Source: Channa striata (taxonomy: Eukaryota; Chordata; Actinopteri; Anabantiformes; Channidae). From it: DNA of 64,000 bases. The notes beneath the pieces are model-generated. The model saw only the letters and a list, made by a program, of their open reading frames with translations. It had not been told where the DNA came from and made no database searches. Positions 1-12,085 of this stretch are shown here, piece after piece. The stretch lies in assembly GCA_033026295.1 (NCBI GenBank), contig CM065173.1, forward strand, positions 13,020,517-13,084,516, read 5' to 3'. The position numbers and the translations under genes are program-made. Numbering within the stretch: position 1 is the first letter of the stretch; each line of letters opens with the position of its first letter.

Positions 1-3000
1 CACAAGCTGTCCCCCATTTTTCACGCTATTCTTTCTTTCATCCCTGGGAAGATTAAGACCACTTCACATATACACCAGGGAGGCCACACCTAACGATCTC
101 ATCCGAGGGAGGTGTAGGGTGTTAAGAGTGGCCATTATTACGTACCGATGACTCTACCCTACTCTCACCCGCCCTAGAGAATCAAGACCTACTCTAGAGG
201 ATATAACTGGGTCCCCAAGCAGACTTTCCTCAGACTAAAGAAGTGGCTTGCACATTTCCAGCCAAGCAGAAAGAAGAACAGCTGACATGACTCAACCTTT
301 GAATAACCAAAACTGGAACCTTGACCAACATTTTGAACAGTGAAACATTTATTGTAATTAAAAGCCCATCACAAAAACCATGTTCTACTTCTGTGTTTCT
401 GCCATATGCTATACTCTGTTTTGTTTGCTGCCCTCTACACAACTATGCTGAAATCGTGAGATAGTGGACGTAGGAGATGTGGTTTCAGAGAAGGGTTCAT
501 TTAGCTAAAAATCCTGCAATCAGCCGGGGACATAAGGGCAATAATCACAGCAAACACATAAAGCAATTACACAGTATTACATAAGAAAAAGATAAGGTCA
601 CATCTGCTTTTTCTGTGCTGAAAGGTGATGTTCACTTTTCTGTGTCTCTGTCTGTGTGTGTTCGTGTTTATGTGCGTCTATGAAGTGGGTGGGCAATAGA
701 TGCATTAGGGTGTGTCTACTGCAGACTTTCATCGAGAGGATTTCCCTCTTAACTTGACTCAAGCACAAAGATGAGAAGATATTTCTGTGTCCAAAGAAAA
801 ATCACTTAACCCAGGATTAATGTGTCACCATGTCATGCCTTGGTGACTCATGACATCGTACCTTTGTAGAACCCTCCAAGTCCTTCCTTTATTAATACCT
901 AACAGTTGTAAGCTGCAACCCAGCCTACATAAATAATCCTACGAATAAATGATGTGGTTGCTGTGCAGGCAGTGAACCTCAGGAACAGTACTCTGTCACA
1001 CAAACATCTGGAGACTCGGTTTCTGGGACACAGCTGAAAAAAAAAAAAAAACTCAAACTCTACTTGCCCTCTCTCCATTTCCACATACAGACAGAAACTC
1101 TCCATTACTAAACTTGGTAAATATTCAATTACGGAGGAATTTCATACGTCTCTCTGGAAGAGAGACATCTCAAACAAATCTTAACCTTTTCCACAGAGGG
1201 ATTCATGATTTTAAAGTCACGGTAAGGCATTTTTTCAGAAAGATAAACACCAGCCATCCTCAGTGGAGTTTTCTGCTTATGCATTTACAGAATCCAGGCT
1301 TTTCTAAAAATCCTCATACAATTTTTAGCCCATTTTGTCAACCTGTTAGTGAATGTTCACATTAATTAAAATAAAATGAAAAAAATTTGATAAACTGGTC
1401 ATATTGGAGAAATGTAATTTCTGGTTACAAAGTGTTTAAGGTATCCAGTTAAACCTTCAGAACAACAGCTTTTACTTTTCAGACAACTGAATGCTTTGCT
1501 CTGTCTCTGAAATAACAATCCAAAGTTTAAAAGAGGATAGGCTATATCTTCAGTGGCGTACAATCTGTTGTCTGGTTTAAATCAGTCTTCCTGTTATGCA
1601 ACACTTAAATACCATATTAGAGATATACGAGGATTAAAGATAAGAACACAGATGTTGCATTATGAAATAGTCATTGAATTACAAACATAAAGAAACAACA
1701 CTGGTGAATTCACAGCATGGTTAAACAGGCGTTCATCTCTGAACACGTATTTATGGGGGGGGTCATCTATTTCAAACATAGTCTAAGTGAGAAAGCACAT
1801 TGCATTTCTCTGTGTGTCACAGGAAGTGGGTAAAAAGCATCCCTCTCCTCCAGCCAGGGAAGCTTCCAGAGAACAAAGCCTGCAGATCACTGCTACTGTA
1901 AATTCAGTATGCACTCTGAATAGGGCATAAATCATGTTACTGCTCATTTAGCCTAGATGGGCAGCCACTCTCTTGATTGGCTATAACAGGGAGACAGGGA
2001 GGGGTTAGACACTCGGGGGTCTGCTACAAGACCTCCTCCGACTGCAGGCTCAGCCCTTCATCTCCACCGCTTTTTCAGTGCACCTTGTCAGTTTATCCAG
2101 GTTACTGGAGGAGCTGGAAACACTGAGCACTGTGCAGCATTTGTTTGCAGACAAAGCACAAGTACACAGACCAAAAGGATCAGCCTCATTACATGCACAT
2201 ATGCTTCTCCAGCCTCGCGTCTCAGCGTCCTGGGGTGGACAGACAGATGACACTGTCCTCGTGTTCCAGTTTCTTGTTCCTTCATCCAAGCTCCGTATGC
2301 ACATGCACATGTACACACAGCGAAACAGGGGCCAAACCAGCAAAATGCCAACTGTGAGAAACCATCAGCATATATACAAACCTTATTGAACACTGCTTTT
2401 GTGAGCAATCTCATTTAAGGGTTACTACAAGGTTAAAAACCAACAGATGGAAGAAAAAAAAGAGCCAGGCCCACCTCTTCAATTAGTAATTTGTTTAGTT
2501 GTTCCTAATGAGTCTTTGCTTTTACGTCCGTGTTTCCGCAATTTAGCACAAATTAAAGCACAAAGAGGTTCCTCTGATGGCTGGTGATAAAAGTGAGACG
2601 TCTACTCTGCTGGTTCTGGATATGAGCCAGCCCACGCCAAGACACTGCCCTTTCTGTTCCCCTATCAATGGCAGGGTGCAGCTCACAACACAAGCTCAAA
2701 CTCACAGGAATCAATACCCCAAAAAACAAGGGAACCACAGTTGGAAGACGACGTACAGCGTGTGGCAACAAAATGATGAACTAAGTGCACAAGAATTAGC
2801 CTCCGCAAAGAGCGTTGCTTCTTAAAATGAGATAGTGATGATGCAGCGTCATGTATCTTTTGCATGTGCAGTGGACTGAAGTACAGTTTTGAATCGACTC
2901 CAAACCTTCTACAAAATATGTGTTTGAATAATTACAGCCGCTGTGTGGGGTTTGGGTACAGTAATGATATTATAAATCATATTAGCTTCAGCTGAAACTA

Positions 3001-3059
3001 TAAGTCAAGTTGTTGATTGACAGAACATCATAATCAGCTATTTTTGTGACCAATTCTAT

Positions 3060-3245
3060 TTGCTGCCTTCCTTTGTCATGTCCTGATGATAAAGAGCAAA
3101 CTGTTGGTTGTAGACAAAGCAACTAATTTTGACAGATCACTGTAGGCTGTAGAAAATTAAACGGGTGTTGGTTACCATTTTCTGACAATCATTAGGAAAA
3201 GTGATGAATCTGTTATAACAATGATTGTTGGTTACGGCCCTAATG
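3060..3245 (-). repeat. decayed copy of a teleost dispersed repeat ending in a 'gcagccctaat'-like terminus
   Basis: The stretch keeps scattered pieces of a repeat very common in fish genomes: an 'aactgttggttg..acaaag' block, a 'ccattttctgacaatca' block, and a terminus 'aatgattgttggttacggccctaatg' resembling 'gattgttagttgcagccctaat'. It is strongly diverged. The family name is not known to me, and the identification is from memory only. Confidence 0.4.
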
Positions 3246-4282
3246 CTCACATTGCCGAACACTGAACTGCTTGTGATCGCATTAAACGTTGCCTTTTTGC
3301 AGGAGGCAATTACTCTGTCATAGGTTTACATCAGATACGTATCAACGTGCCATGCAATGGTGAGTTTGAAAATTACCCCCATGTTGACTGGATCCAATCT
3401 CTACCTTAATATCCACCCCCCCCCATGAGAGATAATTATGTTCCACTGTAATATGAACATAGCATGCAAACAGCCCTCGAGTCATCAGTCACCACAATGC
3501 CTCCTCTGGGCTCTGGATGTTCAGCGTGAGCACTATCGGACAACAGCTGCTTCTGTCCGGACTCTATGGAAAGCAGGAGGCAGTGAAAGTGCAGAGCAGA
3601 TAGAAATGGGAAGGACCTGGCACCAGTCAGAGCAACTACTTCTCTTCTTAGCTATGCTCTAAATCCATTTGGCCTGGTGGTTGCATACACTCCCACACTC
3701 AGCAGAGGTTACCGTGACACAGTCCGAGATTTGAGCTATAATGGGCCAGATTTGTCAGTGGCAACAAAAAAAAAAAAAAAAAAAAAAGAAATAAGAGGAG
3801 CAATGCTGTTTTATGATGGTCGGCTCTTTACATCCTTAACTGACAGGACCTGGGTTCACTTGCTGCTCAGAGACTGTGTTTGCAGGGCTACTGAGTTCAC
3901 CGGGTTCTGGCAGGAGTAGTGGACTGAGATGATAAAAGTGGGAGCTTTCCCTTCTAAAAACCAGAGGCAAAACCGGACGGCTAGGGTTATTACTTATTAA
4001 ACACCCCAGTACGTGGTCACTCATAGATCTTTTCTCTGTCAGGAAATGAATTCTGAGCATCAAAAAAAGAATCCACAGTGTGTCTGGGAGGAGATCTAAG
4101 AAAATATGAGAGGTTACAGATTAGTTTAAAATGAGAACACTAATGCAGAGAGCAACGATACTTTAAAATAAAGGGCTCAGAGACACCGAACACTGATTTT
4201 AAATTTTAAATAAAATGAGTAAAATGTGTGAGATGAGATTTGAAAGTGGACAATCAATTTATTGCACTAAAAAAATCTGCCA

Positions 4283-4332
4283 TTTCATTGAGAAACCGAT
4301 TAGTCGACTGGCAGATTAATCGATTAGGAAAG
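4283..4332. repeat. short ATCGATTA-rich repeat fragment
   Basis: The words 'ccgattagtcgactgg' and 'agattaatcgattagg' lie next to each other just downstream (in gene sense) of the zdhhc9 first-exon donor. Such ATTAATCGATTA runs are typical of an abundant teleost interspersed repeat. Related fragments recur in tspan6 intron 1 of this window. Confidence 0.5.
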
Positions 4333-4429
4333 GAACCACCGAAGGCCCAGCGTTTGGACCGGGAATCAGGAAGTGGCTTACGAACATGTTGTGGTCACAG
4401 GAGTCGGAATGGACTGGCAGTGGACTTAC

Positions 4430-4593
4430 TCGAAAGCGAAGAAGAGGGAGCAGGTCCCGACGATGAGGAACAGGGTCAGGTAGAAGACCCCTTTCTGCCG
4501 GGCCATCATCACCCGCCCGTCGCAGCAGAACGTGTTTTTTCCTGGGAGCTTCTCCCATTTTCGCACCTTGCGCGTTATCATCACCGCCGACAT
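4430..4593 (-). CDS. zdhhc9: palmitoyltransferase ZDHHC9, first coding exon (partial gene)
   Basis: This is the first coding exon of a DHHC palmitoyltransferase. With its partner GOLGA7 (GCP16), ZDHHC9 S-acylates Ras proteins at the Golgi. Read on the minus strand, the ATG at 4593-4591 opens 54 codons plus two bases and ends at a GTAAGT donor (4429-4424). The peptide has the family's N-terminal signature: RKWEKLPGKNTFCCDGRVMM, then ARQKGVFYLTLFLIVGTCSL, then FFAF. That is a cytosolic N-terminus followed by the start of transmembrane segment 1. The KLPG-NTFCCDGRVMMARQKG wording matches ZDHHC9; the relatives ZDHHC14 and ZDHHC18 have EVFPGRN-type wording instead. The catalytic DHHC core is not in the window. 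The start lies inside a CpG-rich block, as expected for a first exon. The exon call is firm and the ZDHHC9 subtype is likely. Confidence 0.88.
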
Positions 4594-5110
4594 GGTCCCG
4601 GTTTCGGACGGAGAGTCGGGCTCTTAAACTGCGAGTGGACCCGGCTAATGAAGTGCGCTCATCAATCCTAACGACTTCCTGTGAGCTGACAAAGACTCAG
4701 TGGAGCATTTTTTTTTTCCCTTGTAGTTACAAGTGTCGCAGTCCCACAATCAGTGTTTTCTGATCCATGTCGTCTCCGGGTTCCTGAGGTGTGAGCCGCG
4801 GCGTGTCAGCGAGGCTCCGTGTCGGAAACGGTTCGACTTTCATCCGAACACTCGCGGCTGACGTTTCCCCAACAGAAGCTCGAAAATCCAGCCGAGGCGG
4901 TTGCGCTGGCGGAGCGGACCTTGACCGGCTGACATTCATATCATCTCCATAAATCATAAATGATGGGACGGGCGAGCAGAAACCATGCTGCCGGCCGCCG
5001 TCATTTAGCCATCACCATAAAAAGACATGGTTCAAAAAAATTAGAAACGATCGCAGCCCCGTGTGGACGCAAACGTCTGCGGAGCCGGACGGCTGCGTTT
5101 TTCCCGCAGG
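4594..5110 (-). promoter_or_regulatory. zdhhc9 5' UTR and CpG-rich promoter
   Basis: The block directly upstream of the zdhhc9 start codon is much richer in G, C and CpG than its flanks: for example around 4790-4920, and 5050-5110 with 'cgatcgcagccccgtgtggacgc'. No TATA box stands out, which fits a broad housekeeping-type promoter. The transcription start and any 5' UTR splice cannot be fixed from sequence alone. Confidence 0.6.
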
Positions 5111-8100
5111 ATGCCACTTCTCGGTTTTAGTCAATGGCAGCAGGAAACACGCCTAGATTGAAATGTCTAATCTTAAAGGGGCAGGACAGGTAAAAATCAC
5201 AGGAACAAAGGGCTGTGATAAAGGTCCAATTTAGAGCATATTAATATGCTAATTTCCCTGCATGTATCACCCAGGGGGGAGATCGTGTGTAACGCCAATT
5301 AGACACTAGACGCGTTAATCCCTCAAGTGCTGCCCCGTGTGTAACTGAAAGGCTCCAGAGAGCAGAGGTTCCCCGTCACTTCCTTTGAATTCACCCAAGA
5401 TGTTTAACTCAGTCTTTAATTCCTTTCATTTCATATATTCCACTGAGTATTTTTCCATACCAAACTGTACATATATAGGATATTGATTCATAATAAATAC
5501 AACATTGATATCAGTGTTGGACTTCTCTTTGTACCTTGCGTGTCTTGATTTCTTTTTTGCAGACAAGATCAGATTCACTGCACCTGCATCACCCCAGGCT
5601 CAGTTCAGGACATGTGAAAAGATTCTGGTTATGGCTGTATGATTCCAAAAGGGACCTGGCTCAGCAGCTGGCAGCTTGATGGGTGCCCCGTGGATCCTTC
5701 CCACAGTTCCAAAAGCTTGATCAGGACTGGCCTTTGGAGAAAAGAGAGCAGCTAAGAATCCACTGTTTCAGAAACTGAAAGAGCTGAGATACGAAAAAGT
5801 TCAAAAAGACTGAAGAGAAGATGAGTGTAAAAGACTGTAATGGAGTGATGGGTTGAAGTTGAAATTTTCTGGCCTAATCATCAACAAGATGTGAAAAGGA
5901 GATTTGAAGAAAGAGGAATGGGTCCTCACAGCCTCCAGAAAAAAATTGTGGAGGGTCTGTCACAGTTTGGGGCAACATTTGGTGATGCTGTTCAAATTTA
6001 ATTTAGATCATAAATGCTAAAAAATGTGACAGGGTTTAATTTATCATATTCCTTCCTTCTGGAAAGTGTCTAAATAAGAACAGTTTTGTTGATCCCAAGA
6101 ATACTACTTATGTATTAAAGAAAAATACTCTGAGCTAAACACTGACAGTCATGACTATCATAAAGGGATTATGGAGTCACTTGGCACCCAGTTACACTAC
6201 TTTCTTTTGAAAACTATGGAAGGAAATCTCACAAAATTCAACATGTGCTAAATGCAAAGGACAAACACACTAAATACAGAGTTTTGCCTGTAAGAGGCTA
6301 CTTTATTTTGGGAATCTGTATTTTTAATGTTGTGTATATGTTTTATCTGTTTATATCTCAATAAAGAGAGCTAAGACTCTGGTTCTCTCTCTCTTTTCTC
6401 TCTCAATAAAATTATGATGAAAATGTTGCAACTCATAATTGGGCTCAAAATGATGTTGCACTGTGTTCGCTGTCAACTAGAAATAAAACGTGTAGTAAAA
6501 TTAAAGAAATCCTACCAAAGTTGTCTCATGTTATTGTAAAATGATGACTTTATACTTACAAAGGCCAAACAACTTAACTTAAACTTTTTTAAGTAGTGAC
6601 ATAAAAATGTAATTATGACTGGCTGCAACTCACGTAATCCACAAACCACGGGATTAGTGTCCTTGGCCAACTCCCTGAACCCCAAACTGCTCCTGGTGTA
6701 GGCATTCCTCACTTGTAAGTAACTTTGGATAAAAGTCTTTGCAAGATGACTAAATGTAAATGTCAGTATTGGCTCAGCTCAGTCATACAGTCAAAATGAT
6801 CTTGTTGCTACACAGAGACAAGGAGATGACACTTGACAAATCAGGGCTGGACCATAAACGACCCAGAGAGCTAAACATCCTTTATCTGTCTGGAAGCTGT
6901 AGACTAGGGAGAGAAAAGCTACGTCTTCATCAATCAGAAACCCTGCAGTTTTATATCCACACCAGAGGACGGCATTATTAATACATGACCTGTCAGATGC
7001 CGCGTTGACCAACGTGTCAGCTCAGGTTAATATGTTCTCATGACTGCATACTATGAAAACTCCCAATTTCTATTCTGGTGCCACATTTCACTACAGAACA
7101 AGGGATAAAGGAGGATGAGGTTGTTTAAGCTCATTGCAGCCATACATTTTAAGGGCAGTATTATCTAATGTGTTAAAAAAAAAAGCTGAAAATAACACAA
7201 TACATCTGCCATACAATAACTGCATAAAAGAATATAATCTAAACATCATCCTTTCTGTAAACAAGAAGTCATCTGTAGCTTTTTTGGTCCATCCTATGAT
7301 TTTTAGTAGACGTTTGGGAAAAGATTTATTGTGATAATGCATAAATATATCCTAAGTGCACAATCAAGTTGACCTGGATTTGTTATTTGCAAAATTGTCC
7401 TGTGTTGGTCTAGAGAAAGTCTTTTAAATCAGAAAATTTGATTTACTAATTCCAAAATAATGCATTTGGGGATATTGGTTTTATAAATGAATATGATGAA
7501 TAAAGTATGTTTTGAAAAGTAAAAAAACTAACTATCAGTCTCTGCTATGTCAGTTAAAACAATAATCCATTGTTGGCAGGCCCGAACTACATAGGAGTAT
7601 AGTGACCTATTTCATATAACTGGAATACCACTCCGGTGCTAATTGATTAGAGACAAATATATGATGTAACAGTAACAACACATATTTATATATTTCTTAG
7701 CCTCCAGTAGCCTCCAGTAGCCTATGTTTTCCACCTTCACAGAAAATACAATCCAAATGAGTTCTTTAACGAAGCACAAGTTCATTACAGTGATATGACA
7801 ACTTATAATCATCATAATTATATTATAAAGGACCAAAAGAGCTGAGCTACCTCTTTTCTTTATTTCAACTGTACCTCCTTTAATCTCACTGCCTTGTAGT
7901 TACAACTAACAACTAACTTTTAGTTTATGCTATTTTAAATTTTGGTTAGAGACCTGGTGTTTTCTAATGTTGGGAAATTGCTCTTGACAACGAAAGAAAA
8001 GATTTAAGAAATTAGAATTAAGAATTAGAAATTTGTATTTTGTGTTCTAGGTTTTCCGTCTTAAAGCAATAATTGTTTTTTGTTTATTAGTTTAAGGAAC

Positions 8101-8160
8101 CACTAGCTAATTACACGAATCTAGAACAAATCCAAACCATTTTAATAACTTATAAGACCA
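5111..8160. other. intergenic region between zdhhc9 and trmt12
   Basis: This is AT-rich DNA between two head-to-head genes. No open frame has family similarity. The part at 5560-6000 reads like an old decayed mobile element (phrases such as 'gtggagggtctgtcacagtttggggc'), but I could not place it in a family. A pyrimidine-rich simple stretch lies near 6380-6405, and a SINE 3' tail at 6640-6765 is listed separately. Confidence 0.5.
6640..6765 (+). repeat. 3' part of a SINE-like element
   Basis: The sequence runs 'cacgggattagtgtccttggcc' ... 'gtaactttggataaaagtctttgcaagatgactaaatgtaaatg'. The final 'ttggataaaag...gactaaatgtaaatg' is the common 3' end of a widespread family of teleost SINEs. The 5' part is diverged or missing. 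Confidence 0.6.
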
Positions 8161-8371
8161 GTAGGGGGTAGTAATTCCTAAAGGTTACCGGCTGCCCTAA
8201 AACCTCAAAGAAGAAGAAGAAGGAATGTCCGCCCTTCAAAACAGTCCGAGTGGAAACGCTGTGCGTGTCGTGGTGAAACCAGCTGTCAGCTACCCGTAGT
8301 TTTTGCTGCAGACTGGATTAACACTTTTGAGCCGTCAGCCATTAATACACTGCACTTGTTTTCGTCTGCAG
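8161..8371 (+). promoter_or_regulatory. trmt12 upstream region / 5' UTR
   Basis: This short upstream block contains an (AGA)n run near 8210-8222, followed by a more GC-rich stretch ('gtccgagtggaaacgctgtgcgtgtcgtgg') up to the start codon. 'ctgcag' directly precedes the ATG, so a 5' UTR intron ending there is possible but unproven. No TATA box is evident. Confidence 0.4.
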
Positions 8372-11300
8372 ATGGACGGTGTCCCTTGCCTGCGTGTGCC
8401 ACAGTGTCACGCACAACAATTCAGGTAATAAGCCATTTGGTCAGTGATCAGCTTCTAAAGATATGTTAGCTAGCAGTTAGCATGGGGATCATTGGAGAAA
8501 ACTTTAATTGGAACATAGTTTGTTTGTTTTTGGCTGCTTGTCCTAATTGTTGTGCCCCTTTAAACTACTTATTTCACAGAGAATGCTTACAGTCGAACGG
8601 AGCTCTGGATCGTAGTTTGTCTCTGCTGAAAGAGTCAGATGAGACAGTCCTCTTGCCCATTTTACCATCCTGTCTTCCACAATTTGATCTGCAGTCTTTC
8701 CAAACCATGGTGGCTTCAGATGGTGCTTGTGAACTAGTTTGGAGTCAGGTACTTAAATTAGAGTTTTACTTAAGTTTTACTTAACCACAGACAGTACTGC
8801 ACAACAGCTAAAACTCACCTGCATGTCTTGATTCCGTCACAGACTCCTCTTCAGTTTAAGAAGGACAGAGGACAGACAAGAGGTAATAAACTTGAGACAA
8901 TCCTTCAGAAGCTTTTGGACTCTCACGGTGAAAGATGGACGGAGGAGCTGAAGAAGGACCTCCCTCACAGCTTCCAGAGGCATGAAGACCTAGTCCTGCT
9001 TGGAGAAAGTTGTTTCTCCCAGCCACTGTGGAAGAAAATGGGTACTGTCCTTAATCTTTTTGAACAGTTTTCATATTCTTAGGTGTACAAAATAACTCAT
9101 TAGGATTATTAATTGATTTATACTTTTTTTAAAAATTATTTATTAGATAAGCAGCTCTGGAGCACTGTAGCCAAAGCACTTAAGGCAAAGCGCCTGGCAA
9201 AGATGAGTCGAATATCCAAGGATGGATTTAGATCCCCTGTAGTGATGATGTTATTAGGAGAACACAGCTGGGTCACTCATGTGGACAATGGTGTTAAGTA
9301 AGTCTCAGTACTTATTCATTTTAGTCACTGAAAAGGACGTATGATTTACAAGTGATTTAATCGTATCTAAAACTAAAAAGTGTTATTCACGTTTGTTTCA
9401 GGTACGAGTTTGATGTTACTAAATGCATGTTCTCAGCAGGAAATATAACAGAGAAGCTCCGGGTGGCTGGATTTGATTGCAGAGGGGAAACTGTGGTGGA
9501 TTTATATGCAGGTGAGACTTTTGACATAGAATAAGTTACAATATAATTCTCTACCACACAAATATTACAAAAGAGTGGACAAAGATACAACTATCTTTTA
9601 ATATACAACATACACACAATGGCCTTGTAATATAAATAGCATATGTGAAACTAATAAGGAAGATAATCTTAAACTGAGAATGTTTCACTGACATCTCTTA
9701 AATTGTTTTGTCTTTATTCTGGTTTTGAATTTAATTTTTACACAGACAACCGATTTTTTTATGTAGCTCCTAGTGCTCTATTGTAGCAATTTACCTAATA
9801 TCAGTTATGACAATGTTGGTGTTTAACTGTCATAACTATGTTTTGTCAGGTATTGGGTACTTTACTCTTCCATATCTGGTCCATGCGAAGGCCAGTCATG
9901 TCCATGCCTGTGAGTGGAACCCTGATGCTGTGGAAGCTTTACAGAGAAACCTCAAGGCAAACAGAGTGTCTGACCGCTGCACAATTCATCAAGGAGACAA
10001 CCGACAGGTAATGTGTTTGTATGTGTACTTAATGCTTCTGTATGTTGTTTACACAATCCAACATTTTACTAACGGCCTCCCAGTTACAGGGATAAATGTT
10101 GACATACGCCATCTAGTGGTTGTGTTGGTACCAATGAAGATCACTTTAAAAACTTTATTAATAAGTAGAATATTTTTGAATTTTCAGGCCACACCATTAA
10201 ATGCTATGCCTGCACAAAGTAGTAGTTTTGCCATTGAGATGATAATGTAAAATGTGGATTTACATTTTATTTCAAATTGTTAATAAAATTACATTTGGAA
10301 GAGCGAGAACTCCTACACACTGTTTACCAACTGTGGGAATATTTACTTTCTATATATAACCCTGATGGCCAAACAGACCTAAACTTTTTAAATTAAGACA
10401 ATTGCTGCAGTAAGGAAAACTGTGTGTTGTGCTGTCCTGATGCACCTGTGCAGAGACATTTCCATCGGAGTTTGAAGCATTTTCCAAGGATGTTTAAAAC
10501 ATCAGGTTACACTTTTAAGCATGTAAGTCAGTGGACTCATGTATATCTACTATGATTTTTGATATGAGCTATGTTTTTGTACACCAAATCCTTTGTACAT
10601 TTATGAAATAGATTTAAATACCCCAATCCTGACATAAGTTACATGTCAACATTTTAATCCCCCTAAAACAAAGAAATTAAAACAAATCAACATTTTTAAA
10701 CACTACGAATATGTTAGAGATTTGATACTTGAGTTGATCTCAGGATATTTCATCAGCAATTCGTATTTTTAATGCATGCAATGTTCTCTGGATACAACAG
10801 AAAGTTGTACTACACAAACTTGCTCTAAATGTATTACATGACAATTTGGTTTTTTTGCATTTGTTTCTCTTAAATTCCAGTATAATTGCAAGCACATGTC
10901 TTGACATTTTAGTGATAGTGAAAACTGTGTTTCCCACAAATTCCCACTGAGTGATAAATATTGGAGGCACTTGAGTATTGTTTTAATACCATTACAACTG
11001 TGGTAAAAATCTTTTTAGGTTTTGTTAATTTTTTCTTTTTTTTTTCCCCCCAGCTCAAGCTGAGTGACATTGCAGAACGGGTGAATCTGGGTCTCATTCC
11101 GAGCTCTGAGGATGGCTGGCCTGTTGCCTGTCGCCTGCTGAAGAGAGCAACTGGTGGCATTTTACACATTCACCAAAACGTTACCTCACCATTACCGAAC
11201 AGCACAGCGATTCCAGCAATCAATGATACCGCTCAGAGGTTTTCAGGAAGGAAAGCTGACAGAGAGGTGTGGCAGGTCTGGGCCAATGACACAGCAAACC

Positions 11301-11431
11301 GCATCACCTCTCTCTTAAAGGACATCACTGGTACACTGTGGAAAACAAACATCCAGCACATAGAACACGTTAAGTCATATGCACCTCATGTTCATCATGT
11401 TGTGCTAGACTTGGAGTGCCGACCATCCTGA
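8372..11431 (+). CDS. trmt12: tRNA wybutosine-synthesizing protein 2 homolog (TYW2/TRMT12), complete
   Basis: The enzyme transfers the aminocarboxypropyl group of S-adenosylmethionine to 4-demethylwyosine at G37 of tRNA-Phe, a step in wybutosine synthesis. Seven exons join in phase: 8372-8424, 8580-8748, 8843-9041, 9147-9297, 9402-9511, 9850-10007 and 11054-11431. They give 405 aa, against 448 aa for the human protein. Recognisable landmarks are LLGEHSWVTHVDNGVKYEFD, the SAM-binding motif DLYAGIGYFTLP (about 224-235), the acidic motif HACEWNP (E about 249), and LGLIPSSEDGWP after residue 292. Further on come GGILHIHQNV and a C-terminus ending HHVVLDLECRPS. All junctions have GT-AG sites. The N-terminus is shorter than in human, so an upstream start or extra 5' exon is possible. 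The human gene, as I recall it, lacks introns in its coding region, which makes the exon structure here notable. Confidence 0.93.
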
Positions 11432-11813
11432 ATAATGCGATAAACACAGATACTGAATATGTTCTAAGACTATGTAACGTTCGAAGATTATGAGTTGTGA
11501 AATCAGCTGCTGCCACATTTTTTGTTACTCACGGGCAGGTTCACGAAGGACAAATTTGTTGTGTTTTATAGAAACGCCCTGCCCTCATACATGCAATGTC
11601 GATCACATTTGGAAACTGTCCATTCTTACCACAACCACAGCCCTATCTGTTGACCTCTGGATTACCCTGCTTTAGCATTGGGAGATTAGGTGTGTTCCTC
11701 AAAGAGACCTCATTATTATGTTACACAAATTTCTGCTTACGAGACACGCAAACTTAAAAAGAAATCTAATACTATGACACCAACATTCATATTTGGCAAT
11801 GTTGTAAAAGTTG

Positions 11814-11819
11814 ATTAAA
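11814..11819 (+). promoter_or_regulatory. possible trmt12 polyadenylation signal (ATTAAA)
   Basis: This is an ATTAAA hexamer about 380 bases past the trmt12 stop. I saw no AATAAA between them, so this is the best candidate for the end of the transcript. Confidence 0.35.
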
Positions 11820-11839
11820 ACAGTACTACTCTGTCTTGC

Positions 11840-12085
11840 CAGTGTATCTCTGGATCCTTAGAACGGCATGGTCTAATGAGTATGGAAATTATGTGAATCA
11901 TATGATACGGCCTTAGCAGTCATCAGGTTTAAATCCAGTTGAACAAATAATGAATATTTTTGGACCCAAATAAGGGAATATCTTCTAGATGACTGGTGTT
12001 CATCCTTCCAGGAGTAATCTTTGCCAATGAGCACTGAAGCAGTTGTGAAAATTTGTGGTGGACCAACATTTTACGGTGTTTTTTT
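11840..12085 (+). mobile_element. decayed Tc1/mariner-like remnant
   Basis: The phrases 'tatgtgaatcatatgatacggcc', 'agtcatcaggtttaaatccagttgaac', 'gggaatatcttctagatgactggtgttcatccttcc' and 'ttgtgaaaatttgtggtggaccaaca' follow the order of the 3' part of fish Tc1-like transposase genes. No frame is open across it. It is a dead fragment, identified from remembered similarity. Confidence 0.65.

Larger units (their letters stand above)
1..4429 (-). other. probable zdhhc9 intron 1, left edge of window
   Basis: No coding exon could be recognised here on either strand. I looked on the minus strand for the remaining zdhhc9 exons, in particular the DHHC cysteine-rich core and the second transmembrane exon, and saw neither. 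The stretch is therefore best read as intron 1 of zdhhc9, at least 4.4 kb long. It holds homopolymer runs (A-runs near 1034 and 3767) and a stretch at 2050-2414 where frames on both strands happen to be open, without family similarity. There is also a decayed dispersed repeat near 3060-3245. Confidence 0.6.

Noticed and set aside
2050..2414. overlapping open frames on both strands suggesting a gene
   Set aside because: Four mutually exclusive frames are open without family similarity. It lies within the presumed zdhhc9 intron, so it is composition and not coding.
4240..4671. 143-codon plus-strand frame
   Set aside because: It overlaps the zdhhc9 first exon, whose minus-strand peptide matches the family exactly. 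The plus frame is its shadow.
5560..6000. named DNA transposon
   Set aside because: Some phrases recall decayed transposase DNA, but I could not recognise a family, inverted ends or a usable frame.
9807..10250. 147-codon plus-strand frame read as one gene
   Set aside because: Only 9850-10007 is real (trmt12 exon 6). The rest is read-through into introns on both sides.
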